DNA from: an uncultured Bacteroides sp.
Lineage (GTDB): Bacteria > Bacteroidota > Bacteroidia > Bacteroidales > Bacteroidaceae
NCBI GenBank assembly: GCA_949288715.1
Contig: CASELH010000001.1
Coordinates: 1-64,000, forward strand
Direction of reading: 5' to 3'
DNA length: 64,000 nt
Below the pieces are notes generated by a model. The model made no database searches and was not told the DNA's origin. It saw only the letters and a list, made by a program, of their open reading frames with translations. Shown here piece by piece: positions 7,914-17,922 of the stretch; the first letter of the stretch is position 1; every line of letters starts with the position of its first letter. Made by a program: the position numbers and the translations under genes.

Positions 7914-10097
7914 ATGGCAAAAAAGAAGATTAATTTGACAGAGGAACTGAAGAAATACTTCGGTTTTGATACCTTCAAAGGTAATCAAGAGGCGATTATA
8001 GAAAATCTGCTTGAGGGTAATGATACATTTGTATTGATGCCTACAGGTGGGGGCAAATCTCTGTGCTATCAATTGCCTTCTTTGCTGATGGAGGGGACAG
8101 CTATTGTCATTTCACCCTTGATTGCTTTGATGAAGAACCAGGTCGATGCAATGCGCAATTATAGCGAAGAAGACGGAATAGCCCATTTTATCAATTCTTC
8201 TTTGAATAAAGGTGCGATAGACCAGGTTAAGTCTGACATCATGAAGGGAAAGACTAAACTGCTTTATGTTGCGCCTGAATCCTTGACGAAGGATGAGTAT
8301 GTGGAGTTCCTGAAAACTGTGAAAATCTCCTTTTATGCAGTGGATGAAGCCCATTGTATTTCGGAGTGGGGGCATGATTTCCGTCCGGAATATCGCCGGA
8401 TACGCCCTATTATCAATGAAATAGGGAAAGCACCGTTGATAGCCCTTACCGCAACGGCCACGCCGAAGGTACAGCATGATATACAGAAAAATCTGGGCAT
8501 GATAAATGCCAAGGTATTCAAATCGTCATTCAATCGCCCGAATCTTTATTACGAAGTACGTCCTAAAACGGCTAATGTGGACAAGGATATCATCAAGTTC
8601 ATCAAAAACAATCCGGAGAAGTCGGGCATCATTTATTGCCTGAGCCGTAAGAAAGTAGAAGAACTTGCTGAAATCTTGCAGGCTAACGGCATTAACGCCC
8701 GCCCTTATCACGCAGGCATGGACTCGGCTACGCGCACGCAAAACCAGGATGACTTTCTGATGGAAAAAATCGATGTCATAGTGGCTACCATTGCTTTTGG
8801 CATGGGCATAGACAAGCCGGATGTGCGTTTTGTCATTCACTATGATATTCCGAAAAGCCTGGAAGGTTATTACCAGGAAACGGGGCGTGCCGGGCGCGAT
8901 GGTGGAGAAGGCAAGTGCATTACCTTCTATACTAATAAAGATTTGCAGAAGCTGGAAAAATTCATGCAAGGTAAGCCTGTGGCCGAACAGGAAATAGGCA
9001 GGCAACTTTTGCAGGAAACAGCTGCTTATGCAGAGTCTTCTTTGTGTCGCAGGAAGACGTTGCTGCATTATTTTGGCGAAGAATATACGGAAGATAATTG
9101 TGGTAATTGCGACAATTGTTTAAACCCTAAAAAACAAGTGGAAGCTCAAGAATTGTTGTGTACCGTGTTAGAAACTGTTCTTGCGGTAAAAGAGAATTTT
9201 AAGGCAGACTATATAATTGACGTCATACGTGGTCGGGAGACATCAGAGGTACAGGCTCATTTGCATGAGGACCTCGATGTATTCGGCTCTGGTATGGACG
9301 AAGAAGATAAGACTTGGAATGCAGTAATCCGCCAAGCTTTGATTGCCGGCTATCTTAGTAAAGATGTGGAAAATTATGGGCTGTTGAAGGTGACGGAAGA
9401 AGGACGGAAGTTTTTGAAACACCCTGTGTCTTTCAAAATAGTTGAGGACAACGATTTTGAAGATGTGGAGGAAGATGCACCCATGCGAGGGGGCGGGGCA
9501 TGTGCCGTCGACCCTACATTGTACGCCATGTTGAAAGATTTGCGTAAGAAACTCTCCAAGCAGCTTTCGGTGCCGCCTTACGTCATTTTCCAAGACCCGT
9601 CTTTGGAGGCTATGGCAACCATTTACCCGATTACGTTGGAAGAACTCCAAAATATTCCGGGTGTAGGTGCAGGGAAAGCAAAACGTTATGGCGAAGAATT
9701 TTGCAAACTTATCAAGCGCCATTGTGAGGAAAATGAAATAGAACGGCCGGAAGACTTACGTGTCCGCACAGTGGCCAATAAGTCAAAGTTGAAGGTTTCC
9801 ATTATTCAGGCCATAGACCGTAAAGTGGCGTTGGACGACATCGCAGTATCAAAAGGCATTGAATTTGAAGAACTGCTAAATGAAATAGAGGCTATCGTAT
9901 ATTCGGGCACTAAACTGAATATCGATTACTTCTTGGACGAGATTATGGATGAAGACCATATGCTTGATATTTACGATTATTTTAAGGAATCTACTACCGA
10001 TGACATCGAAGAAGCCCTTGAAGAATTGGGCGATGATTTCACGGAAGAGGAAGTCCGCTTAGTGCGCATCAAGTTTATTTCTGAAATGGCGAATTAA
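7914..10097 (+). CDS. recQ: ATP-dependent DNA helicase RecQ
   Basis: This 727-residue 3'-5' helicase acts in recombination and replication-fork repair. Walker A is MPTGGGKSLCYQLP near residue 43, and the DEAH box with the aromatic-rich loop is VDEAHCISEWGHDFRPEYR near 143. Helicase motif VI is YQETGRAGRDG near 325. The RecQ zinc site is formed by CRRKTLLHYFGE followed by CGNCDNC. A winged-helix RQC region and an HRDC domain (NIPGVGAGKAKRYGEEF, near residue 580) follow. The long acidic C-terminal tail is typical of Bacteroides RecQ, which is longer than the 610-residue E. coli enzyme. Confidence 0.95.
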   Translation: MAKKKINLTEELKKYFGFDTFKGNQEAIIENLLEGNDTFVLMPTGGGKSLCYQLPSLLMEGTAIVISPLIALMKNQVDAMRNYSEEDGIAHFINSSLNKGAIDQVKSDIMKGKTKLLYVAPESLTKDEYVEFLKTVKISFYAVDEAHCISEWGHDFRPEYRRIRPIINEIGKAPLIALTATATPKVQHDIQKNLGMINAKVFKSSFNRPNLYYEVRPKTANVDKDIIKFIKNNPEKSGIIYCLSRKKVEELAEILQANGINARPYHAGMDSATRTQNQDDFLMEKIDVIVATIAFGMGIDKPDVRFVIHYDIPKSLEGYYQETGRAGRDGGEGKCITFYTNKDLQKLEKFMQGKPVAEQEIGRQLLQETAAYAESSLCRRKTLLHYFGEEYTEDNCGNCDNCLNPKKQVEAQELLCTVLETVLAVKENFKADYIIDVIRGRETSEVQAHLHEDLDVFGSGMDEEDKTWNAVIRQALIAGYLSKDVENYGLLKVTEEGRKFLKHPVSFKIVEDNDFEDVEEDAPMRGGGACAVDPTLYAMLKDLRKKLSKQLSVPPYVIFQDPSLEAMATIYPITLEELQNIPGVGAGKAKRYGEEFCKLIKRHCEENEIERPEDLRVRTVANKSKLKVSIIQAIDRKVALDDIAVSKGIEFEELLNEIEAIVYSGTKLNIDYFLDEIMDEDHMLDIYDYFKESTTDDIEEALEELGDDFTEEEVRLVRIKFISEMAN

Positions 10098-10136
10098 GAG
10101 CAAGGAATAAGTGTACAATTGTGAAAACATTCATTT

Positions 10137-10162
10137 CCCCCGTTTTTAACGGGGGATTTTTT
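10137..10162 (+). terminator. Rho-independent terminator after recQ
   Basis: CCCCCGTT (10137-10144) pairs with AACGGGGG (10148-10155), followed by ATTTTTT. The T run merges into the promoter region of ftsK. Confidence 0.85.
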
Positions 10163-10163
10163 G

Positions 10164-10171
10164 TACTTTTG
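10164..10171 (+). promoter_or_regulatory. Promoter -7 box for ftsK-lolA-trxB
   Basis: TACTTTTG lies 33 bp before the ftsK ATG and directly after the recQ terminator. Confidence 0.5.
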
Positions 10172-10203
10172 CATCGCGATATAATTAGAAAAAGAATGTA
10201 CTC

Positions 10204-12645
10204 ATGATAAAGAAACATACAGCTAAGGACTCCCCGAAATTGCCTTCACGCCTTGCGGCAATAAAGGGAATTTTTAAGAACGAAACTTTCCGTTTCATAG
10301 CAGGCTTGCTATTCGTGATTTTTGCGGTGTATCTGCTTTTAGCGTTTACCTCTTTCTTCTTTACCGGGGCTGCCGACCAGAGTATTATTGATGAAGCTAC
10401 GGCCGATGAATTGGCCTCCACGCACAATGGGGTGAAGAACTATGCCGGTTCACGGGGCGCGCAGCTGGCAAGCTATTTCATCAACCGGTGTTTTGGCGTG
10501 TCCTCCTATTTCATACCTGTCTTTCTGGCGGTGTTGGGATTGAAGCTGATGAAGGTGGCCCGCGTGCGTTTGTGGAAGTGGTTTGCGGTATGCGCCTTGT
10601 TGCTGGTGTGGTTTTCCATATTCTTCGGCTTTGTGTTTGTCGACCAATATCGCGATTCTTTTCTCTATTTGGGAGGAATGCATGGCTACAATGTCGGTCA
10701 ATGGTTGGTGTCGCAAATTGGCGTGCCGGGTGTATGGATGTTGCTTGGCTTGACGGCTATCTGCTTCTTTATCTACCTCAGTGCCTCCACCGTGGTGTGG
10801 TTGAGAAAAGTATTTTCACTTAGCTTCTTAAAACGTAGCAAGGCCGGGGATACGGAGGCTGTGTCAAGCTCTGGAGAAGGCGATGCCAATGTCTCGACAA
10901 GTGAATCGCTTCTCGAGGAGAAGCCGACGGCTAGTGCTGGATTGGATGTCACTCTCGGTGCCGAGGAAGAAATCAAAAATGAATCTCTTGCAGACGATGG
11001 CGAGGAGGAAATGATTATCGAAGTCCCCAATCCTGACCCTGTGGTGCCTCCTACTTCCACTTTGCCGGAGGATGTTGAAAAGTCAGAAGTTTCCTTCGGG
11101 GTGGAGCGTCATGATGACGATCTTGTAGAACAAGTGCAAGAGCCTTATAACCCTCGTTTGGATTTGGAGAACTACCATTATCCCACGCTCGACCTGCTGA
11201 AGCACTTCGATAATGACGAGCCGGCCATCGACATGGAGGAGCAAAACGCCAATAAAGACAAAATCATAAGGGCTTTGCGCAGCTTCGGCATCGAAATAAG
11301 CAGTATCAAGGCCACCGTAGGTCCTACGGTGACGCTTTACGAGATTACGCCCGAGCAAGGTATCCGCATCTCTAAAATCCGTGGGTTGGAAGATGATATA
11401 GCCTTGGCTTTGAAGGCCGAAGGCGTACGCATCATTGCCCCCATCCCCGGAAAGGGAACTATCGGCATAGAGGTGCCCAATGCGCATAAACAGATAGTGT
11501 CGGGGCGCAGCATTATCGGAAGCCGTAAGTTTCAAGAATCAACCTTCGACCTTCCTATTGCCTTGGGAAAGACCATTACAAACGAAGTGTTCATGGTAGA
11601 CCTTGCCAAGATGCCCCACATCCTGGTGGCCGGTGCTACCGGTCAGGGTAAATCCGTAGGTTTGAATGCCATCATTACTTCCCTGCTTTACAAGAAGCAT
11701 CCGGCCGAGTTGAAGTTTGTGCTGGTAGACCCCAAGAAGGTGGAGTTCAGCATATATTCGAGCATCGAGCATCATTTTCTTGCCAAGTTGCCCGACGAGG
11801 TGGAGCCTATCATTACCGATGTGACCAAAGTGGTGCAGACGCTCAACTCCATTTGCGTGGAGATGGATACGCGGTATGATTTGTTGAAAGCTGCCCATGT
11901 GCGTAATATTAAAGAGTATAACGAAAAATTCATTAACCGCCACCTGAATCCGGAAAAAGGACATAAATTCATGCCTTACATCGTGGTGGTTATCGATGAG
12001 TTCGGAGACCTTATCATGACGGCCGGCAAGGATGTGGAGCTCCCCATTGCCCGCATTGCCCAGCTGGCGCGTGCTGTGGGTATCCACATGATTATTGCCA
12101 CGCAACGTCCTACCACCAACATCATTACCGGTACCATCAAGGCGAATTTCCCGGCACGCATTGCCTTCCGAGTGATGCAGATGGTGGACTCGCGTACTAT
12201 TCTCGACCGCCCCGGGGCTAACCAGCTTATAGGCAAGGGAGACATGCTTTTCTTGCAAGGGGGCGATCCTGTGCGTGTGCAGTGCGCCTTTATCGATACG
12301 CCCGAGGTGGTGGACATTACCAATTACATTGCTCGTCAGCAAGGTTATCCTACTGCTTTCTTCTTGCCTGAATATGTAGACGAAAACTCAGGTGGTGAGG
12401 TAAGCGATGTAGATATGGACAAGCTCGATCCCCTGTTCAAAGATGCCGCCCGGCTGGTCGTTACACACCAGCAAGGTTCAACTTCGCTGATTCAGCGTAA
12501 ATTCTCCATCGGATACAATCGTGCTGGGCGCATTATGGATCAGTTGGAGAAGGCAAATATCGTAGGACCTGCGCAAGGTAGCAAGCCGCGCGAAGTGTTC
12601 TTCGCTGACATCGTGTCGTTGGAACAACATCTGGAAAACTTTTAA
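10204..12645 (+). CDS. ftsK: DNA translocase FtsK
   Basis: The 813-residue septal DNA pump clears chromosome termini during division. The N-terminal part has about four transmembrane helices within residues 30-205, beginning with FIAGLLFVIFAVYLLLAF. An acidic linker spans about 215-320, and the RecA-type motor follows. Walker A is VAGATGQGKSVGLNAI near residue 478, and Walker B is YIVVVIDEFGDLI near 592. The C-terminal winged-helix gamma domain (SLIQRKFSIGYNRAGRIMDQLE), which reads KOPS-like polarity sequences, is intact. lolA follows after 4 bp, so translation is probably coupled. Confidence 0.96.
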   Translation: MIKKHTAKDSPKLPSRLAAIKGIFKNETFRFIAGLLFVIFAVYLLLAFTSFFFTGAADQSIIDEATADELASTHNGVKNYAGSRGAQLASYFINRCFGVSSYFIPVFLAVLGLKLMKVARVRLWKWFAVCALLLVWFSIFFGFVFVDQYRDSFLYLGGMHGYNVGQWLVSQIGVPGVWMLLGLTAICFFIYLSASTVVWLRKVFSLSFLKRSKAGDTEAVSSSGEGDANVSTSESLLEEKPTASAGLDVTLGAEEEIKNESLADDGEEEMIIEVPNPDPVVPPTSTLPEDVEKSEVSFGVERHDDDLVEQVQEPYNPRLDLENYHYPTLDLLKHFDNDEPAIDMEEQNANKDKIIRALRSFGIEISSIKATVGPTVTLYEITPEQGIRISKIRGLEDDIALALKAEGVRIIAPIPGKGTIGIEVPNAHKQIVSGRSIIGSRKFQESTFDLPIALGKTITNEVFMVDLAKMPHILVAGATGQGKSVGLNAIITSLLYKKHPAELKFVLVDPKKVEFSIYSSIEHHFLAKLPDEVEPIITDVTKVVQTLNSICVEMDTRYDLLKAAHVRNIKEYNEKFINRHLNPEKGHKFMPYIVVVIDEFGDLIMTAGKDVELPIARIAQLARAVGIHMIIATQRPTTNIITGTIKANFPARIAFRVMQMVDSRTILDRPGANQLIGKGDMLFLQGGDPVRVQCAFIDTPEVVDITNYIARQQGYPTAFFLPEYVDENSGGEVSDVDMDKLDPLFKDAARLVVTHQQGSTSLIQRKFSIGYNRAGRIMDQLEKANIVGPAQGSKPREVFFADIVSLEQHLENF

Positions 12646-12649
12646 GGGG

Positions 12650-13264
12650 ATGAAAACACTGAACAGTTTTTTTATATGCCTTTTGCTTGCCATACTTGTC
12701 ATGCCTCAGGCCATGGCTCAACAGGCGGATGCCAAAGAAATCATGAGGCAAGTGGAAGCAGAATTTCATAAGGCAGGAGGTTTGCGGGTAAAGTTTACCA
12801 TGCAGGCATCTCCTGGAGTTATCGAACTAAAAGAAGATAAGTTTGTTCTTCATGCCGGAGGCGTGACCACTTGGTTTGACGGACATACGCAATGGAGCTA
12901 TTTGGCCTCGGCTGATGAGGTAAACATCTCTGAGCCGACACCGGAAGAATTGCAAGCGCTTAATCCCTACGCATGGCTTTCTTTGTACCGGGAAGGCTAT
13001 CGGGCTCAACTTTTTCAGCCAAGTGATGCCTCGCATTATTACGGTGTACGACTGACTCCTTCTGAAGAAGATAAGGAGTCTCTTTCTATCGCGCTGTACA
13101 TACAGAAAAGCACATATCGCCCTGCTCGTATCGTCTTGCAACAAGGTGGAGAAAATATAGAAATTGTAGTGAATGGCTATGAAGATGGCCTATCATGGGA
13201 AGACAGCCATTTTGTTTTCGATGCAACCAAGTATCCTGAAGCTGAAATTATAGATTTGCGTTGA
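12650..13264 (+). CDS. Outer-membrane lipoprotein carrier protein LolA-like
   Basis: This 204-residue periplasmic protein has a signal peptide at residues 1-24 (hydrophobic core FFICLLLAILVMPQAMA, cleavage expected after AMA-QQA). The LolA fold is indicated by the MRQVEAEFHKAGGLRVKFTM start and the VTTWFDGHTQWSYLASADEVNI strand region. LolA ferries lipoproteins from the inner to the outer membrane. A purine-rich AAGGGG lies directly before the ATG, 4 bp after ftsK. The ftsK-lolA order also occurs in other bacteria, supporting the assignment. Confidence 0.85.
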   Translation: MKTLNSFFICLLLAILVMPQAMAQQADAKEIMRQVEAEFHKAGGLRVKFTMQASPGVIELKEDKFVLHAGGVTTWFDGHTQWSYLASADEVNISEPTPEELQALNPYAWLSLYREGYRAQLFQPSDASHYYGVRLTPSEEDKESLSIALYIQKSTYRPARIVLQQGGENIEIVVNGYEDGLSWEDSHFVFDATKYPEAEIIDLR

Positions 13265-13332
13265 AAGGGCGGAATGGAAATTCAGCGCATGCTAAGCCAT
13301 TTAATTTGCAGACAACATAATTATTATAGAAA

Positions 13333-14271
13333 ATGGAAACAGAAAGATTGAAATGTTTGATTATTGGCTCGGGGCCTGCGGGCTATACGGCCGCCATCTA
13401 TGCTGGTCGTGCCAATCTATCGCCGGTGCTTTATTCAGGCTTACAACCTGGAGGACAGTTGACTACCACCACTGACGTGGAGAATTTTCCCGGTTATCCG
13501 CAAGGCATCAATGGCACTGAACTGATGGAAGATCTCCGCAAGCAGGCAGAGCGTTTCGGGGCAGACATTCGAGCCGGAGTAGTGACCGCAACCGACTTGA
13601 GCAAATCTCCCTACCGCATTACTGTGGATGGTAGTAAAATATTGGAAACTGAAACGCTTATTATAGCCACCGGTGCTACAGCCAAGTATTTAGGCTTGGC
13701 AGACGAACAGAAATATGCCGGTATGGGCGTAAGTGCTTGTGCCACTTGCGACGGATTCTTCTATCGCAAAAAGACGGTAGCCGTAGTAGGTGGTGGCGAT
13801 ACCGCTTGCGAGGAAGCCGTCTATTTAGCCGGACTTGCAAGCAAAGTCTACCTGATTGTCCGTAAGCCTTACCTGCGTGCTTCCAAGGTAATGCAGGAGC
13901 GAGTGATGAACAATGAAAAGATTGAAGTGCTGTTTGAACACAATGCCGTAGGTTTGTTTGGCGAAGATGGGGTAGAAGGAGTTCATTTGGTAAAACGTCT
14001 GGGGGAAGCAGATGAGGAACGCTATGACCTTGCCATCGACGGATTTTTCCTTGCCATAGGTCATAAACCTAATTCGGAGGTGTTCAAGCCATATTTGGAT
14101 ACCGATGAGGTAGGGTATATCTTGACAGAGCCCGGCACTCCCCGCACTAAGATTCCGGGTGTGTTTGCCGCAGGCGATGTCGCCGACCCGCATTATCGTC
14201 AAGCCATTACAGCTGCTGCCAGTGGTTGCCAGGCAGCCATAGAAGCAGAACGGTATTTTTCAGCTAAATGA
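13333..14271 (+). CDS. trxB: Thioredoxin-disulfide reductase
   Basis: The 312-residue flavoenzyme transfers electrons from NADPH to thioredoxin. The FAD site IIGSGPAGYTAAIYAGRA is at residues 10-27. The redox-active CATC lies in GVSACATCDGFF near residue 138, the NADPH site VAVVGGGDTACEEAVYLA follows near 153, and the C-terminal FAD motif GVFAAGDV is near 280. It lies 68 bp after lolA, with no convincing promoter box between, so it probably belongs to the ftsK operon. The operon ends at the terminator at 14292. Confidence 0.95.
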   Translation: METERLKCLIIGSGPAGYTAAIYAGRANLSPVLYSGLQPGGQLTTTTDVENFPGYPQGINGTELMEDLRKQAERFGADIRAGVVTATDLSKSPYRITVDGSKILETETLIIATGATAKYLGLADEQKYAGMGVSACATCDGFFYRKKTVAVVGGGDTACEEAVYLAGLASKVYLIVRKPYLRASKVMQERVMNNEKIEVLFEHNAVGLFGEDGVEGVHLVKRLGEADEERYDLAIDGFFLAIGHKPNSEVFKPYLDTDEVGYILTEPGTPRTKIPGVFAAGDVADPHYRQAITAAASGCQAAIEAERYFSAK

Positions 14272-14291
14272 CATAAATAAGCAGCACAATA

Positions 14292-14333
14292 AATAACCCG
14301 AAAAAGTACATTCAATTACTTTTTCGGGTTATT
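14292..14333. terminator. Strong bidirectional terminator between trxB and the recombinase
   Basis: A perfect 17-bp inverted repeat (AATAACCCGAAAAAGTA at 14292-14308 with TACTTTTTCGGGTTATT at 14317-14333) encloses an 8-nt loop. It can end transcription of trxB from the left and of the recombinase from the right. The following 190 bp hold no gene I can support. Confidence 0.85.
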
Positions 14334-14522
14334 CGTTTCACGTTGCTGATATTCAGCGTTTGTTGCGGAGAGAAAGGCTCTAAGAGGTTTATTTTTATTC
14401 GTAAGCATACAATACCAAACATTTCACATCCTGCTATCTTACAGAATTTTAAGCATACCGTTTTATACCATAATTCCCAAACGGCAAACCTATATTTGGG
14501 TACTTTTTCGGGTACTTGATTT

Positions 14523-15764
14523 TTAGCCATTCTTACCGGTTTTCCCGAAGTTATCAAACCGTGCCATATTTTCGGCTTTTGCCGCATCCACTATTTTAAT
14601 ATAAGGCTTCATGGCTTTGTAGTCACTATGTCCCGTCCATTCCATTATAACCGAAGCCGGAATGCCAAGGCGAAGCGCATTTACTATAAACGTCCGTCTT
14701 CCGCAATGTGTGGTAAGAACCGCGTATTTAGGTACTACGACTTCTTTACGTTCGCTTCCGCTATACGATATCACGCTGACAGGCTCGTTTATTCCGGCAA
14801 TTTCGGCAGCTTCATGTAGATGCTCATTCATTTTGACGTTGCTTAAAACGGGTAAAGCCCTATTGCCCGGAAGTCCTACACCGTTGTATTTGTCAAGTAT
14901 TGAAAGAGCAAAACTATTTAATTCGATATGAAGCCTTCCGGTAGTTTTCTTAGTAACGATAGAAATATAGGGAGGAACGGCATCGCGTTTTACGTCGGAT
15001 GATTTAAGCCGCGCTACGTCGGAATACCGAAGCCCGGTAAAACAGCAAAAACAAAATACGTCGCGAACAGGAGGAAGCGACGGTTTATTAGGCGGAAACT
15101 CAAAGTTCAAGAAGTGCTGCAATTCTTCCCAAGTCAAAAATATAACTTCCTTACAGTCCAAGCCATTAAAACGTGGGCGATATTGCAGATGAGCGGCACC
15201 GGAATAATAACCGTTTGCAGAAGCCCAATGCAAGAACCAACGAACAAAACCTACATTCTTGGCGACAGTAGTATTAAGTTGCCCCTCTTCCTTTTGAAGA
15301 TAAGACACAAAAGCGGCAAAGTCCGACTTTGAAAAATCATCTAAGGAGAGTTCCGGGCGAAAGTTCATTAAGTGATGTTTGATACTTGCAAACTTAGTGT
15401 AGGTTGCTTTTGTCCAATTATTCGTAGCACCCATTTCGGAAGTAAACCTATCAAAGACCTCAAAAAAGCCCGGCGATTGTTGCTGGGCTTCTTCTTTTTC
15501 TTCGGGTAGGTTTCTCCCGGTTGCTTTGTCAAATGCCTCCTTAAATTCGTTGGCAGTTGGGGCGCGGTGGTAGTCAAGTTCAAAGCGCGTAAGCACTTCT
15601 TCTACTTTTGCCGACAACTTGATTAAAGCACGGTTTATCTCCCCTGCCGTTTGTTTGTAGCTATTTTTAGTGCCAAGTTTGACACACGAATTAGCGTCAT
15701 CCCATTTTGAGGGCGCAATAATTCTATGGTCTTGGCGATGAACTCCTGACCGCAGACTTTGCAT
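14523..15764 (-). CDS. Tyrosine-type site-specific recombinase (integrase), 5' end rearranged
   Basis: The frame from the ATG at 15764 encodes 413 residues. The SAM-like core-binding domain lies at about 100-200, and the catalytic domain has Arg246 (FTGLRYSDV), a Lys in TKKTTGRL, His353 and Arg356 (HCGRRTF), His379 (GHSDY) and the nucleophile Tyr388 (KPYIK), so all active-site residues are present. The usual N-terminal arm-binding segment is missing: the first 14 codons read another gene's sequence out of frame, and recognisable integrase sequence starts at IIAPSKWDD. No cargo genes flank it; trxB and dnaK lie either side. It could be a stranded remnant, functional only if an alternative start serves. 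Confidence 0.8.
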   Translation of the reverse strand: MQSLRSGVHRQDHRIIAPSKWDDANSCVKLGTKNSYKQTAGEINRALIKLSAKVEEVLTRFELDYHRAPTANEFKEAFDKATGRNLPEEKEEAQQQSPGFFEVFDRFTSEMGATNNWTKATYTKFASIKHHLMNFRPELSLDDFSKSDFAAFVSYLQKEEGQLNTTVAKNVGFVRWFLHWASANGYYSGAAHLQYRPRFNGLDCKEVIFLTWEELQHFLNFEFPPNKPSLPPVRDVFCFCCFTGLRYSDVARLKSSDVKRDAVPPYISIVTKKTTGRLHIELNSFALSILDKYNGVGLPGNRALPVLSNVKMNEHLHEAAEIAGINEPVSVISYSGSERKEVVVPKYAVLTTHCGRRTFIVNALRLGIPASVIMEWTGHSDYKAMKPYIKIVDAAKAENMARFDNFGKTGKNG

Positions 15765-15796
15765 TTGCGCTTTATTTCAAACTTGGCTGCTGGCAT
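15722..15796 (-). pseudogene. N-terminal fragment of an excisionase-like zinc-ribbon/HTH gene
   Basis: An ATG at 15796 opens a 25-codon stretch, MPAAKFEIKRKCKVCGQEFI followed by AKTIE. It matches the start of small excisionase-type proteins of Bacteroides mobile elements, which begin with a CxxC zinc ribbon and end in a helix-turn-helix. The frame differs from that of the recombinase and soon reaches a stop (about 25 codons further on). The fragment ends where integrase-like sequence begins (about 15722-15730), so this is a deletion or recombination junction between two mobile-element genes. Confidence 0.55.
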
Positions 15797-15937
15797 AGTG
15801 CTGATTTTTACTTGTTTGTATTCAACCTATTTGTACTTTATTGCAGATTTCCTACTTTTTTATCGCGGCACAAATATGGTACAAATATACAATAGAAATT
15901 CGAGAAACAAGCAAATCCATCAGAAAGTATTAAAAAC
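15797..15937. other. AT-rich gap upstream of the recombinase
   Basis: No gene is seen. On the minus strand TATATTTG (15889-15882) is a possible -7 box for the excisionase fragment and recombinase, with TTTG at 15915-15912 at a spacing of 22, slightly long. Confidence 0.3.
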
Positions 15938-15974
15938 AAAGTAGGGCGTAACTCATTGAGCTACACCCTACTTT
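15938..15974 (-). terminator. Terminator downstream of dnaK
   Basis: AAAGTAGGG (15938-15946) pairs with CCCTACTTT (15966-15974). The inner segments GTA/TAC and CTC/GAG extend the stem past single mismatches. It lies 32 bp beyond the dnaK stop and is symmetrical enough to work from both sides. Confidence 0.75.
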
Positions 15975-16005
15975 CCTATGGTTGGTTATCGTTGTTTACC
16001 GATAC

Positions 16006-17922
16006 TTATTTCACTTCCTCAAAATCCGCATCCTGAACATTGTCATTGCTCTTGTTTGAACTCTGACCGCTGTTTGCCTGGCCTGCATTAGGACCGGCCT
16101 GTGCGCTGCCCTGAGCACCGCTCTGTGCGTACATTTCTGCACTCGCAGCCTGGAATGCCGTGTTCAATTCAGCCATTGCGCTGTCAATGCCTGCTAAATC
16201 CTGAGCCTTGTGGGCATCTTTCAGTTTCTGCAAGGCGGCTTCGATAGGAGCTTTCTTGTCGGCAGGAATCTTGTCGCCAAGGTCTTTCAGCTGGTTCTCA
16301 GTAGTGAATATCATGGAGTCTGCCTGGTTCAGCTTATCCACTTTCTCACGTTCTTTCTTATCAGCCTCGGCATTGGCAGTAGCTTCAGCCTTCATACGCT
16401 CAATTTCTTCCTTGCTCAAGCCAGAGGAGGCCTCGATACGGATGGCCTGTTCCTTGCCCGTAGCTTTATCCTTTGCGGATACTTTCAAGATGCCGTTGGC
16501 GTCAATATCGAAAGTAACCTCGATCTGAGGAACGCCACGACGCGCGGGGGCAATACCTGTCAGATTGAACTGACCAATTGACTTGTTCTGAGCAGCCATA
16601 GGACGCTCGCCCTGCAATACGTGAATGGTTACCTCCGTCTGGTTATCGGCAGCCGTCGAGAACACTTCGCTCTTCTTGCACGGAATAGTTGTGTTGGCAT
16701 CAATCAGCTTAGTCATTACGCCGCCCATGGTTTCAATACCCAAAGTCAACGGGGTGACATCCAGCAAGACGATGTTGCCCACACCGGCTTCCTTGTTCAG
16801 CACGGCACCCTGGATGGCAGCGCCTACAGCTACTACCTCGTCGGGGTTAACGCCCTTGGAAGGCACCTTGCCGAAGTAGTCCTGAACCAACTTCTGAACG
16901 GCCGGTATACGGGACGAACCACCCACGAGGATAACTTCGTCAATATCCGAAGTGCTCAAGCCTGCGTCGCTGACTGCTTTCTTACACGGTTCCAAGCAAG
17001 CCTGAATCAAGTCGTGACAGAGTTGTTCAAACTTTGCACGGGTCAAAGTCTTAACCAGGTGCTTGGGCACACCGCCTACCGGCATGATGTACGGCAGGTT
17101 GATTTCCGTAGAAGTAGAAGAAGACAATTCTATCTTGGCCTTCTCGGCAGCTTCCTTCAAGCGTTGCATGGCCATCGGGTCAGTTGTCAGGTCGGCACCT
17201 TCGTCGTTCTTGAACTCTTGTACCAGCCAGTTGATGATAGCCTGGTCAAAGTCATCACCACCCAGGTGGGTATCACCGTTGGTGGACAATACTTCGAATA
17301 CGCCCCCACCGAATTCCAGGATGGAGATATCAAACGTACCACCACCGAGGTCGAATACGGCTACCTTCATGTCCTTGTTGGCCTTGTCGATACCATAAGC
17401 CAAGGCGGCTGCGGTAGGCTCGTTCACAATACGCTTTACGTCCAGTCCGGCAATCTGTCCGGCCTCTTTAGTGGCCTGACGCTGAGAATCGGAGAAGTAA
17501 GCAGGCACGGTGATGACGGCTTCCGTCACTTCCTGGCCCAGATAATCCTCGGCCGTCTTCTTCATCTTTTGAAGAATCATAGCGGAGATTTCCTGCGGGG
17601 TATAGTGCCGTCCATCGATGTCTACACGCGGCATGTTGTTGTCATTCACAACAGGGTAGGGCACGCGGGATACTTCCTTCTGCACTTGGCTCCAATTCTC
17701 ACCCATGAAACGCTTGATGGAGTACACCGTGCGCTTCGGGTTGGTGATGGCCTGACGCTTGGCGGGGTCGCCCACCTTACGTTCGCCACCGTCTACAAAT
17801 GCCACTACGGAAGGAGTCGTACGCTTGCCTTCACTGTTGGCGATTACTACAGGTTCGTTGCCTTCAAATACGGCTACGCAAGAGTTTGTAGTTCCTAAGT
17901 CAATACCAATAATCTTTCCCAT
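16006..17922 (-). CDS. dnaK: Molecular chaperone DnaK (Hsp70)
   Basis: The 638-residue cytoplasmic chaperone has the ATPase domain at residues 1 to about 385 ([13 protein letters not shown] at 5-17; [16 protein letters not shown] near 190; the [14 protein letters not shown] adenosine motif near 330), the [14 protein letters not shown] linker and the substrate-binding domain to about 540. The helical lid and a flexible Ala/Gly/Ser/Gln-rich tail end in DADFEEVK, a family-typical acidic terminus. Neither grpE nor dnaJ is adjacent. It is divergent from dnaB across a 304-bp gap and ends before the terminator at 15938. Confidence 0.98.
   Translation of the reverse strand: MGKIIGIDLGTTNSCVAVFEGNEPVVIANSEGKRTTPSVVAFVDGGERKVGDPAKRQAITNPKRTVYSIKRFMGENWSQVQKEVSRVPYPVVNDNNMPRVDIDGRHYTPQEISAMILQKMKKTAEDYLGQEVTEAVITVPAYFSDSQRQATKEAGQIAGLDVKRIVNEPTAAALAYGIDKANKDMKVAVFDLGGGTFDISILEFGGGVFEVLSTNGDTHLGGDDFDQAIINWLVQEFKNDEGADLTTDPMAMQRLKEAAEKAKIELSSSTSTEINLPYIMPVGGVPKHLVKTLTRAKFEQLCHDLIQACLEPCKKAVSDAGLSTSDIDEVILVGGSSRIPAVQKLVQDYFGKVPSKGVNPDEVVAVGAAIQGAVLNKEAGVGNIVLLDVTPLTLGIETMGGVMTKLIDANTTIPCKKSEVFSTAADNQTEVTIHVLQGERPMAAQNKSIGQFNLTGIAPARRGVPQIEVTFDIDANGILKVSAKDKATGKEQAIRIEASSGLSKEEIERMKAEATANAEADKKEREKVDKLNQADSMIFTTENQLKDLGDKIPADKKAPIEAALQKLKDAHKAQDLAGIDSAMAELNTAFQAASAEMYAQSGAQGSAQAGPNAGQANSGQSSNKSNDNVQDADFEEVK

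Noticed and set aside
14312..14587. 91-codon minus-strand frame between trxB and the recombinase
   Set aside because: Overlaps the recombinase 3' end and ends inside the perfect terminator; no protein character recognised.
16621..17898. Long open frame (425 codons) opposite dnaK
   Set aside because: It is a shadow of the GC-biased dnaK codons; no domain, no promoter, and dnaK itself is unambiguous.
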